From Ptiloglossa arizonensis (taxonomy: Eukaryota > Arthropoda > Insecta > Hymenoptera > Colletidae), in NCBI RefSeq assembly GCF_051014685.1, contig NW_027479255.1, forward strand, positions 109,427-173,426: a stretch of DNA of 64,000 nucleotides. Direction: 5' to 3'. The notes under the pieces are model-generated. The model did no database searches. It was given only the letters and a program-made list of their open reading frames with translations, and was not told the DNA's origin. The position numbers were made by a program, and so were the translations under genes. How positions within the stretch are numbered: position 1 is the stretch's first letter; each line of letters starts with the position of its first letter. Of this stretch, positions 44,392-56,168 are shown one piece after another.

Positions 44392-46161
44392 GCTATGACG
44401 TATAACGTATAACGTATAACGTATAACGTGTAACGAATAACGTATAACGTAAAACGTATAACGTATAACGTATAACGTATAACGTATAACGTATAACGTA
44501 TAACGTATAACGTATAACGTATAACGTATAACGCATAACGTATAACGTATAACGTATAACGTATAACGTATAACGTATAACGTATAACGTATAACGTATA
44601 ACGTATAACGTATAACGTATAACGTATAACGTATAACGTATAACGTATAACGTATAACGTATAACGTATAACGTATAACGTATAAAGTATAACGTATAAC
44701 GTATAACGTATAACGTATAACGTATAACGTGAATCGAAAGACGTATAACGTAAAACGTATAACGTATAACGTATAACGTATAACGTATAACGTATAACGT
44801 ATAACGTATAACGCATAACGTATAACGTATAACGTATAACGTATAACGTATAACGTATAACGTATAACGTATAACGTATAACGTATAACGTATAACGTAT
44901 AACGTATAACGTATAACGTATAAAGTATAACGTATAACGTATAACGTATAACGTATAACGTATAACGTGAATCGAAAGACGTATAACGTAAAACGTATAA
45001 CGTATAACGTATAACGTATAACGTATAACGTATAACGTATAACGTCTAACGTATAACGTATAACGTTTAACGTATCACGTGTAACGTATAACGTATAACG
45101 TGTAACGTATAACGTATAATGTGTAACGTATAACGTATAACGTGTAACGTATAACGTATAACGTATAACGTATAACGTGTAACGAAGAACGTATAACGTA
45201 TAACGTATAACGTATAACGTATAACGTATAACGTATAACGTATAACGTATAACGTATAACGTATTACGTATAACGTGTAACGAAGGACGTATAACGTGTA
45301 ACGAAGGACGTATAACGTACAAAGTATAACGTATAACGTATAACGTATAACGTATAACGTATAACTTATAACGTATAACGTATAACGCTTAACGTATAAC
45401 GTATAACGTTTAACGATAACGTATAACGTATAACGTATAACGTATAACGTATAACGTATAACGTATAACGTGTAACGTATAACGTATAACGTGTGACGTA
45501 TAACGTATAACGTATAACGTATAACGTATAACGTATAACGTATAACGTATAACGTATAACGTATAACGTATAACGTATAACGTGTAACGAATAACGTATA
45601 ACGTGTGACGTATAACGTGTAACGTATAACGTATAACGTATAACGTATAACGTATAACGTATAACGTATAACGTGTAACGTATAACGTATAACGTATAAC
45701 GTATAACGTATAACGTATAACGTATAACGTATAACGTGTAACGTATAACGTATAACGTGTAGCGTATAACGTATAACGTGTGACGTATAACGTATAACGT
45801 ATAACGTATAACGTATAACGTATAACGTATAACGTATAACGTATAACGTATAACGTATAACGTATAACGTATAACGTATAACGTATAACGTATAACGTAT
45901 AACGTATAACGTATAACGAATAACGTAGAACGTATAACCTATTACATATTACGTATAACGTATAACGTGTATCGTGTATCCTATGACGTATAACGTATAA
46001 CGTATAACGTGTAACGTATAACGTATAACGTATAACGTATAACGTATAAAGTATAACGTATAAGGAATAACGTGTAACGTGTAACGTATAACGTATAACG
46101 TGTAACGTATAACGTATAACGTGTAACTTATAACTTATAACGTATAACGTGTATCTTGTAA
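44392..46161. repeat. Family D unit, copy 2 (1,770 bp)
   Basis: Opens with GCTATGA preceded by CTTGTAA. It carries two CGTGAAT/CGAAAGA cassettes (44728 and 44966, 238 bp apart), the CGAAGGA doublet (45281), CGATAA (45414) and CCTATTA (45938). Length is 7 x 253 minus 1. Confidence 0.88.
45414..45419. other. Register slip: 6-bp unit CGATAA, family D copy 2
   Basis: Phase moves from 5 to 4 modulo 7, 2,225 bp (7 x 318 minus 1) after the first copy. Confidence 0.94.
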
Positions 46162-48239
46162 GCTATGACGTATAACGTATAACGTATAACGTATAACGTG
46201 TAACGAATAACGTATAACGTAAAACGTATAACGTATAACGTATAACGTATAACGTATAACGTATAACGTATAACGTATAACGTATAACGTATAACGTATA
46301 ACGCATAACGTATAACGTATAACGTATAACGTATAACGTATAACGTATAACGTATAACGTATAACGTATAACGTATAACGTATAACGTATAACGTATAAC
46401 GTATAACGTATAACGTATAAAGTATAACGTATAACGTATAACGTATAACGTATAACGTATAACGTATAACGTATAACGTATAACGTATAACGTATAACGT
46501 ATAACGTATAACGTATAACGTATAAAGTATAACGTATAACGTATAACGTATAACGTATAACGTATAACGTATAACGTATAACGTGAATCGAAAGACGTAT
46601 AACGTAAAACGTATAACGTATAACGTATAACGTATAACGTATAACGTATAACGTCTAACGTATAACGTATAACGTTTAACGTATCACGTGTAACGTATAA
46701 CGTATAACGTGTAACGTATAACGTATAATGTGTAACGTATAACGTATAACGTGTAACGTATAACGTATAACGTATAACGTATAACGTGTAACGAAGAACG
46801 TATAACGTATAACGTATAACGTATAACGTATAACGTATAACGTATAACGTATAACGTATAACGTATAACGTATTACGTATAACGTGTAACGAAGGACGTA
46901 TAACGTGTAACGAAGGACGTACAACGTACAACGTATAACGTATAACGTATAACGTATAACGTATAACGTATAACTTATAACGTATAACGTATAACGCTTA
47001 ACGTATAACGTATAACGTTTAACGATAACGTATAACGTATAACGTATAACGTATAACGTATAACGTATAACGTATAACGTGTAACGTATAACGTATAACG
47101 TGTGACGTATAACGTATAACGTATAACGTATAACGTATAACGTATAACGTATAACGTATAACGTATAACGTATAACGTATAACGTATAACGTGTAACGAA
47201 TAACGTATAACGTGTGACGTATAACGTGTAACGTATAACGTATAACGTATAACGTATAACGTATAACGTATAACGTATAACGTGTAACGTATAACGTATA
47301 ACGTATAACGTATAACGTATAACGTATAACGTATAACGTATAACGTGTAACGTATAACGTATAACGTGTAGCGTATAACGTATAACGTGTGACGTATAAC
47401 GTATAACGTATAACGTATAACGTATAACGTATAACGTATAACGTATAACGTATAACGTATAACGTATAACGTATAACGTATAACGTATAACGTATAACGT
47501 ATAACGTATAACGTATAACGAATAACGTAGAACGTATAACCTATTACATATTACGTATAACGTATAACGTGTATCGTGTATCCTATGACGTATAACGTAT
47601 AACGTATAACGTGTAACGTATAACGTATAACGTATAACGTATAACGTATAACGTATAACGTATAACGTATAACGAGTAACGTATAACGTATAACGTATAA
47701 CGTATAACGTATAACGTATAACGTGTAACGTATAACGTATAACGTGTGATGTATAACGTATAACGTGTATCGTATAACGTATAACGTATAACGTATAACG
47801 TATAACGTATAACGTATAACGTATGACGTATAACGTATAACGTATAACGTATAACGTATAACCTATAACGTGTAACGTATAACGTATAACGTATAACGTA
47901 TAACGTATAACGTATAACGTATAACGTATAACGTATAACGTATAACGTATAACGTGTAACGTATAACGTATAACGTGTGATGTATAACGTATAACGTGTA
48001 TCGTATAACGTATAACGTATAACGTATAACGTATAACGTATAACGTATAACGTATGACGTATAACGTATAACGTATAACGTATAACGTATAACCTATAAC
48101 GTGTAACGTATAACGTATAACGTATAAAGTATAACGTATAAGGTATAACGTGTAACGTGTAACGTATAACGTATAGCGTGTAACGTATAACGTATAACGT
48201 GTAACTTATAACTTATAACGTATAACGTGTATCTTGTAA
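46162..48239. repeat. Family D unit, copy 3 (2,078 bp)
   Basis: GCTATGA, a single CGTGAAT cassette (46582), the CGAAGGA doublet (46890), CGATAA (47023), CCTATTA (47540). Length is 7 x 297 minus 1. After CCTATGA it has two similar TGTATAA/CGTGTAT segments about 240 bp apart, as copy 1 does and copy 2 does not. Confidence 0.88.
47023..47028. other. Register slip: 6-bp unit CGATAA, family D copy 3
   Basis: Phase moves from 4 to 3 modulo 7, 1,609 bp (7 x 230 minus 1) after the second copy. Confidence 0.94.
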
Positions 48240-50793
48240 GCTATGACGTATAACGTATAACGTATAACGTATAACGTGTAACGAATAACGTATAACGTAA
48301 AACGTATAACGTATAACGTATAACGTATAACGTATAACGTATAACGTATAACGTATAACGTATAACGTATAACGTATAACGCATAACGTATAACGTATAA
48401 CGTATAACGTATAACGTATAACGTATAACGTATAACGTATAACGTATAACGTATAACGTATAACGTATAACGTATAACGTATAACGTATAACGTAAAACG
48501 TATAACGTATAACGTATAACGTATAAAGTATAACGTATAACGTATAACGTATAACGTATAACGTATAACGTGAATCGAAAGACGTATAACGTAAAACGTA
48601 TAACGTATAACGTATAACGTATAACGTATAACGTATAACGTATAACGTATAACGCATAACGTATAACGTATAACGTATAACGTATAACGTATAACGTATA
48701 ACGTATAACGTATAACGTATAACGTATAACGTATAACGTATAACGTATAACGTATAACGTATAACGTATAAAGTATAACGTATAACGTATAACGTATAAC
48801 GTATAACGTATAACGTGAATCGAAAGACGTATAACGTAAAACGTATAACGTATAACGTATAACGTATAACGTATAACGTATAACGTATAACGTATAACGT
48901 ATAACGTCTAACGTATAACGTATAACGTTTAACGTATCACGTGTAACGTATAACGTATAACGTGTAACGTATAACGTATAATGTGTAACGTATAACGTAT
49001 AACGTGTAACGTATAACGTATAACGTATAACGTATAACGTGTAACGAAGAACGTATAACGTATAACGTATAACGTATAACGTATAACGTATAACGTATAA
49101 CGTATAACGTATAACGTATAACGTATTACGTATAACGTGTAACGAAGGACGTATAACGTGTAACGAAGGACGTATAACGTACAAAGTATAACGTATAACG
49201 TATAACGTATAACGTATAACGTATAACTTATAACGTATAACGTATAACGCTTAACGTATAACGTATAACGTTTAACGATAACGTATAACGTATAACGTAT
49301 AACGTATAACGTATAACGTATAACGTATAACGTGTAACGTATAACGTATAACGTGTGACGTATAACGTATAACGTATAACGTATAACGTATAACGTATAA
49401 CGTATAACGTATAACGTATAACGTATAACGTATAACGTATAACGTGTAACGAATAACGTATAACGTGTGACGTATAACGTGTAACGTATAACGTATAACG
49501 TATAACGTATAACGTATAACGTATAACGTATAACGTGTAACGTATAACGTATAACGTATAACGTATAACGTATAACGTATAACGTATAACGTATAACGTG
49601 TAACGTATAACGTATAACGTGTAGCGTATAACGTATAACGTGTGACGTATAACGTATAACGTATAACGTATAACGTATAACGTATAACGTATAACGTATA
49701 ACGTATAACGTATAACGTATAACGTATAACGTATAACGTATAACGTATAACGTATAACGTATAACGTATAACGTATAACGTATAACGAATAACGTAGAAC
49801 GTATAACCTATTACATATTACGTATAACGTATAACGTGTATCGTGTATCCTATGACGTATAACGTATAACGTATAACGTGTAACGTATAACGTATAACGT
49901 ATAACGTATAACGTATAACGTATAACGTATAACGTGTAACGTATAACGTATAACGTATAACGTATAACGTATAACGTATAACGTGTAACGTATAACGTAT
50001 AACGTGTGATGTATAACGTATAACGTGTATCGTATAACGTATAACGTATAACGTATAACGTATAACGTATAACGTATAACGTATGACGTATAACGTATAA
50101 CGTATAACGTATAACGTATAACCTATAACGTGTAACGTATAACGTATAACGTATAACGTATAACGTGTAGCGTATAACGTATAACGTGTGACGTATAACG
50201 TATAACGTATAACGTATAACGTATAACGTATAACGTATAACGTATAACGTATAACGTATAACGTATAACGTATAACGTATAACGTATAACGTATAACGTA
50301 TAACGTATAACGTATAACGTATAACGAATAACGTAGAACGTATAACCTATTACATATTACGTATAACGTATAACGTGTATCGTGTATCCTATGACGTATA
50401 ACGTATAACGTATAACGTGTAACGTATAACGTATAACGTATAACGTATAACGTATAACGTATAACGTATAACGTGTAACGTATAACGTATAACGTATAAC
50501 GTATAACGTATAACGTATAACGTATAACGTGTAACGAATAACGTATAACGTATAACGTATAACGTATAACGTATAACGTGTAACGTATAACGTATAACGT
50601 ATGACATATAACGTATAACGTATAACGTATAACGTATAACGTATAACGTATAACGTGTAACGTATAACGTATAACGTATAAAGTATAACGTATAAGGTAT
50701 AACGTGTAACGTGTAACGTATAACGTATAACGTGTAACGTATAACGTATAACGTGTAACATATAACGTATATCGTATAACGTGTATCTTGTAA
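48240..50793. repeat. Family D unit, copy 4 (2,554 bp)
   Basis: GCTATGA, two CGTGAAT cassettes (48569 and 48814, 245 bp apart), the CGAAGGA doublet (49143), CGATAA (49276), and two CCTATTA/CATATTA cassettes (49807 and 50346, 539 bp apart). Length is 7 x 365 minus 1. The duplicated right end and a GCTATAA variant at 50794 mark the passage into family E. Confidence 0.87.
49276..49281. other. Register slip: 6-bp unit CGATAA, family D copy 4
   Basis: Phase moves from 3 to 2 modulo 7, 2,253 bp (7 x 322 minus 1) after the third copy. Confidence 0.94.
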
Positions 50794-50835
50794 GCTATAA
50801 CGTATAACGTATAACGTATAAGGTATAACGTGTAA
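50584..50835. repeat. 490-bp-displaced duplicate, left copy
   Basis: CGTATGA then CATATAA (50605), GCTATAA (50794) and GGTATAA (50822) recur 490 bp (70 units) later. Noisier versions with GCTAT at 60347 and 60841 (494 bp apart) and at 61971 and 62456 (485 bp apart) look like further copies. Confidence 0.85.
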
Positions 50836-51073
50836 CGAATAATGTATAACGTAAAACGTATAACGTATAACGTATAACGTATAACGTATAACGTATAACG
50901 TGTAACGTATAACGTATAACGTATAAAGTATAACGTATAACGTATAACGTATAACGTGTAACGTATAACGTATAACGTGTGACGTATAACGTATAACGTG
51001 TATCGTATAACGTATAACGTATAACGTATAACGTATAACGTGTATCGTATAACGTATAACGTATAACGTATAA

Positions 51074-51325
51074 CGTATAACGTATAACGTATGACATATA
51101 ACGTATAACGTATAACGTATAACGTATAACGTATAACGTATAACGTGTAACGTATAACGTATAACGTATAAAGTATAACGTATAAGGTATAACGTGTAAC
51201 GTGTAACGTATAACGTATAACGTGTAACGTATAACGTATAACGTGTAACATATAACGTATATCGTATAACGTGTATCTTGTAAGCTATGACGTATAACGT
51301 ATAACGTATAAGGTATAACGTGTAA
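51074..51325. repeat. 490-bp-displaced duplicate, right copy
   Basis: Partner of 50584-50835, with markers at 51095, 51284 (GCTATGA, where the left copy has GCTATAA) and 51312. The copies part where this one has a second CGTGTAA and the other CGAATAA. Confidence 0.85.
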
Positions 51326-51367
51326 CGTGTAAGGTATAACGTATAACGTGTAACGTATAACGTATAA

Positions 51368-51373
51368 CTGTAA
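51368..51373. other. Register slip: 6-bp unit CTGTAA
   Basis: Phase moves from 2 to 1 modulo 7. The unit sits before CTTATAA and 36 bp upstream of the GCTATGA at 51409. CTGTAA recurs at 63103 in the matching place, 42 bp before the GCTATGA at 63145, so it is an inherited slip. Confidence 0.9.
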
Positions 51374-51408
51374 CTTATAACGTATAACGTATAACGTGTA
51401 TCTTGTAA

Positions 51409-52130
51409 GCTATGACGTATAACGTATAACGTATAACGTATAACGTATAACGTGTAACGAATAACGTATAACGTAAAACGTATAACGTATAACGTATAAC
51501 GTATAACGTATAACGTATAACGTATAGCGTATAACGTATAACGTATAACGTATAACGTATAACGTACAACGTATAACGTATAACGTATTACGTATAACGT
51601 ATAACGTATAACGTATAACGTATAACGTATAACGTATAACGTATAACGTATAACGTATAACGTATAACGTATAACGTATAACGTATAACGTATAACGTAT
51701 AACGTATAACGAACAACGTATAACGTATAACGTATAACGTATAACGTGAAACGAAAGACGTATAACGTATAACGTATACCGTATAACGTATAACGTATAA
51801 CGTATAACGTATAACGTGTAACGTATAACGTATAAAGTATAACGTATAACGTATAACGTATAACGTATAACGTATAACGTGAAACGAAAGACGTATAACG
51901 TATAACGTATAACGTATAACGTATAACGTATAACGTATAACGTATAACGTATAACGTATAACGTCTAACGTATAACGTATAACGTATAACGTGTAACGTA
52001 TAACGTATAACGTATAAAGTATAACGTATAAGGTATAACATGTAACGTGTAAGGTATAACGTATAACGTGTAACGTATAACGTATAACGTGTAACTCATA
52101 ACGTATAACGTATAACGTGTATCTTGTAAG
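51409..52130. repeat. Family E segment with a noisy copy at 63145-63866
   Basis: The order runs GCTATGA, CGAATAA, CGTAAAA, CGTATTA, CGTGAAA (51745), CGTATAC, AGTATAA, CGTGAAA (51878), CGTCTAA, CATGTAA, CTCATAA, then the next GCTATGA (52130). The same order is found between GCTATGA units at 63145 and 63866, also 721 bp apart. This copy has intact 7-bp register; the other has many single-base indels. Confidence 0.85.
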
Positions 52131-52920
52131 CTATGACGTATAACGTATAACGTATAACGTATAACGTGTAACGAATAACGTATAACGTAAAACGTATAAC
52201 GTATAACGTATAACGTATAACGTATAACGTATAACGTGTAACGTATAACGTATAACGTATGACGTATAACGTATAACGTATAACGTGAAACGAAAGACGT
52301 ATAACGTATAACGTACAACGTATAACGTATAACGTATAACGTATAACGTATAACGTATGACGTATAACGTATCACGTGTAACGTATAACGTATAACGTAT
52401 AACGTATAACGTATAACGTATAACGTATAACGTGTAACGAAGAACGTATAACGTAAAACGTATAACGTATAACGTATAACGTATAACGTATAACGTATAA
52501 CGTATAACGTATAACGTATAACGTATAACGTATAACGTATAACGTATAACGTATAACGTGTAACGTATAACGTATTACGTGTGACGTATAACGTATAACA
52601 TGTAACGTATAACGTATAACGTAAAACGTATAACGTATAACGTATAACGTATAAAGTATAACGTATAACGTAAAACGTATAACGTAAAACGTATAACGTA
52701 TAACGTATAACGTGTAACGTATAACGTATAACGTATAACGTATGACGTATAACGTATAACGTATAACGTATAACGTATAACGTATAACGTATAACATATA
52801 ACGTATAACGTATAACGTGTAACGTATAACGTATAACGTGTAACGTATAACGTATAACGTGTAACGTATAACGTATAACGTGTAACGTATAACGTATAAC
52901 GTATAACGTGTATCTTGCAA

Positions 52921-53865
52921 GCTATGACGTATAACGTATAACGTATAACGTATAACGTGTAACGTGTAACGTATAACGTGTAACGTATAACGTATAACGT
53001 ATAACGTATAACGTATAACGTGTAACGTATAACGTATAACGTATAACGTATAACGTATAACGTATAACGTATAACGTATAACGTATAACGTATAACGTAT
53101 AACGTATAACGTATAACGTATTAAGTATAACGTATAACGTATAACGTATAACGTATAACGTAGAACGTAGAACGTATAACGTATAACGTACAACGTATAA
53201 CGTATAACGTATAACGTATAACGTGAAACGAAAGACGTATAACGTATAACGTATACCGTATAACGTATAACGTATAACGTATAACGTATAACGTATAACG
53301 TATAACGTATAACGTATAACGTATAACGTATTAAGTATAACGTATAACGTATAACGTATAACGTATAACGTAGAACGTAGAACGTATAACGTATAACGTA
53401 CAACGTATAACGTATAACGTATAACGTATAACGTGAAACGAAAGACGTATAACGTATAACGTATACCGTATAACGTATAACGTATAACGTATAACGTATA
53501 ACGTATAACGTATAACGTATAACGTATAACGTATAACGTATAACGTATAACGTATAACGTATAACGTATAACGTATAACGTATAACGTATAACGTATAAC
53601 GTATAACGTATAACGTATAACGTATAACGTATAACGTATAACGTATAACGTATAACGTATAACGTATAACGTATTAAGTATAACGTATAACGTATAACGT
53701 ATAACGTATAACGTAGAACGTAGAACGTATAACGTATAACGTACAACGTATAACGTATAACGTATAACGTATAACGTGAAACGAAAGACGTATAACGTAT
53801 AACGTATACCGTATAACGTATAACGTATAACGTATAACGTATAACGTATAACGTATAACGTATAA
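52921..53865. repeat. 2,303-bp-displaced duplicate, left copy
   Basis: GCTATGA (52921) and AGTATAA (53124, 53334, 53677; steps of 210 and 343 bp) recur exactly 2,303 bp (329 units) later. Similar sequence to the left (CGTATTA at 52571 against 54734) is displaced by 2,163 bp, so 20 heptamers were added in the right copy. Confidence 0.88.
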
Positions 53866-55223
53866 CGTATAACGTATAACGTATAACGTATAACGTATAA
53901 CGTGAAACGAAAGACGTATAACGAAAGACGTATAACGTATAACGTATAACGTATAACGTATAACGTATAACGTATAACGTATAACGTATAACGTATAACG
54001 TATAACGTATAACGTGTAACGTATAACGTATAACGTATAAAGTATAACGTATAAGGTATAACGTGTAACGTGTAAGGTATAACGTATAACGTATAACGTA
54101 TAACGTATAACGTATAACGTATAACGTATAACGTATAACGTATAACGTATAACGTATAACGTATAACGTATAACGTATAACGTATAACGTATAACGTATA
54201 ACGTATAACGCATAACGTATAACGTATAACGTATAACGTATAACGTATAACGTACAACGTATAACGTACAACGTATAACGTATAACGTATAACGTATAAC
54301 GTATAACGTATAACGTATAACGTATAACGTATACCGTATAACGTATAACGTATAACGTATAACGTATAACGTATAACATATAACGTGTAACGTATAACGT
54401 ATAACGTATAACGTATAACGTATAACGTATAACGTATAACGTATAACGTATAACGTATAACGTATAACGTATAACGTATAACGTATAACGTATAACGTAT
54501 AACGTATAACGTATAACGTATAACGTATAACGTATAACGTATAACGTATAACGTATAACGTATAACATATAACGTGTAACGTATAACGTATAACGTATAA
54601 CGTATAACGTATAACGTATAACGTATAACGTATAACGTATAACGTATAACGTATAACGTATAACGTATAACGTATAACGTATAACGTATAACGTATAACG
54701 TATAACGTATAACGTATAACGTGTAACGTATAACGTATTACGTGTGACGTATAACGTATAACATGTAACGTATAACGTATAACGTAAAACGTATAACGTA
54801 TAACGTATAACGTATAAAGTATAACGTATAACGTAAAACGTATAACGTATAACGTATAACGTGTAACGTATAACGTATAACGTATAACGTATGACGTATA
54901 ACGTATAACGTATAACGTATAACGTATAACGTATAACGTATAACATATAACGTATAACGTATAACGTGTAACGTATAACGTATAACGTGTAACGTATAAC
55001 GTATAACGTGTAACGTATAACGTATAACGTGTAACGTATAACGTATAACGTATAACGTATAACGTATAACGTATAACGTATAACGTATAACGTATAACAT
55101 ATAACGTATAACGTATAACGTGTAACGTATAACGTATAACGTGTAACGTATAACGTATAACGTGTAACGTATAACGTATAACGTGTAACGTATAACGTAT
55201 AACGTATAACGTGTATCTTGCAA

Positions 55224-56168
55224 GCTATGACGTATAACGTATAACGTATAACGTATAACGTGTAACGTGTAACGTATAACGTGTAACGTATAACGTATAA
55301 CGTATAACGTATAACGTATAACGTGTAACGTATAACGTATAACGTATAACGTATAACGTATAACGTATATCGTATAACGTATAACGTATAACGTATAACG
55401 TATAACGTATAACGTATAACGTATTAAGTATAACGTATAACGTATAACGTATAACGTATAACGTAGAACGTAGAACGTATAACGTATAACGTACAACGTA
55501 TAACGTATAACGTATAACGTATAACGTGAAACGAAAGACGTATAACGTATAACGTATACCGTATAACGTATAACGTATAACGTATAACGTATAACGTATA
55601 ACGTATAACGTATAACGTATAACGTATAACGTATTAAGTATAACGTATAACGTATAACGTATAACGTATAACGTAGAACGTAGAACGTATAACGTATAAC
55701 GTACAACGTATAACGTATAACCTATAACGTATAACGTGAAACGAAAAACGTATAACGTATAACGTATACCGTATAACGTATAACGTATAACGTATAACGT
55801 ATAACGTATAACGTATAACGTATAACGTATAACGTATAACGTATAACGTATAACGTATAACGTATAACGTATAACGTATAACGTATAACGTATAACGTAT
55901 AACGTATAACGTATAACGTATAACGTATAACGTATAACGTATAACGTATAACGTATAACGTATAACGTATAACGTATTAAGTATAACGTATAACGTATAA
56001 CGTATAACGTATAACGTAGAACGTAGAACGTATAACGTATAACGTACAACGTATAACGTATAACGTATAACGTATAACGTGAAACGAAAGACGTATAACG
56101 TATAACGTATACCGTATAACGTATAACGTATAACGTATAACGTATAACGTATAACGTATAACGTATAA
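55224..56168. repeat. 2,303-bp-displaced duplicate, right copy
   Basis: Partner of 52921-53865, with GCTATGA at 55224 and AGTATAA at 55427, 55637 and 55980. A CGTATAT at about 55364 and the run CGAAAAA for CGAAAGA near 55743 are private to this copy. The order continues past 56168 (CGCATAA at 54209 and 56721, CGTATAC at 54328 and 56840, both 2,512 bp apart), but with single-base indels only on the right side. Confidence 0.87.

Larger units (their letters stand above)
50794..56168. repeat. Higher-order repeat family E, clean part
   Basis: Marked by CTTGTAA or CTTGCAA followed by GCTATGA (51284, 51409, 52130, 52921, 55224) and by CGTGAAA with CGAAAGA (51745, 51878, then about 52280, 53222, 53432, 53775, 53900, 55525 and 56078). 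A further group is CGTATTA, AGTATAA, paired CGTAGAA, CGTACAA and CGTATAC, with AGTATAA at 53124, 53334, 53677, 55427, 55637 and 55980. Phase is broken only at 51368. CGTGAAA/CGAAAGA is one base from the CGTGAAT/CGAAAGA cassette of family D, so the two families are related. Confidence 0.88.

Noticed and set aside
43189..49281. The 6-bp units before 56 kb as sequencing errors
   Set aside because: CGATAA occurs four times in the same context, CGTGAA twice in an 8,959-bp duplicate, and CTGTAA twice; shared context argues for inherited slips.
52922..54946. Open frame of 674 codons on the - strand, and others of several hundred codons (for example 33911-35755, 50389-52041, 59051-60808)
   Set aside because: They are repeats of RYTLYVI that arise because the - strand heptamer lacks stop codons in every frame. 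Start and stop codons are variant heptamers, and there is no domain, no codon bias and no conservation beyond the DNA repeat.
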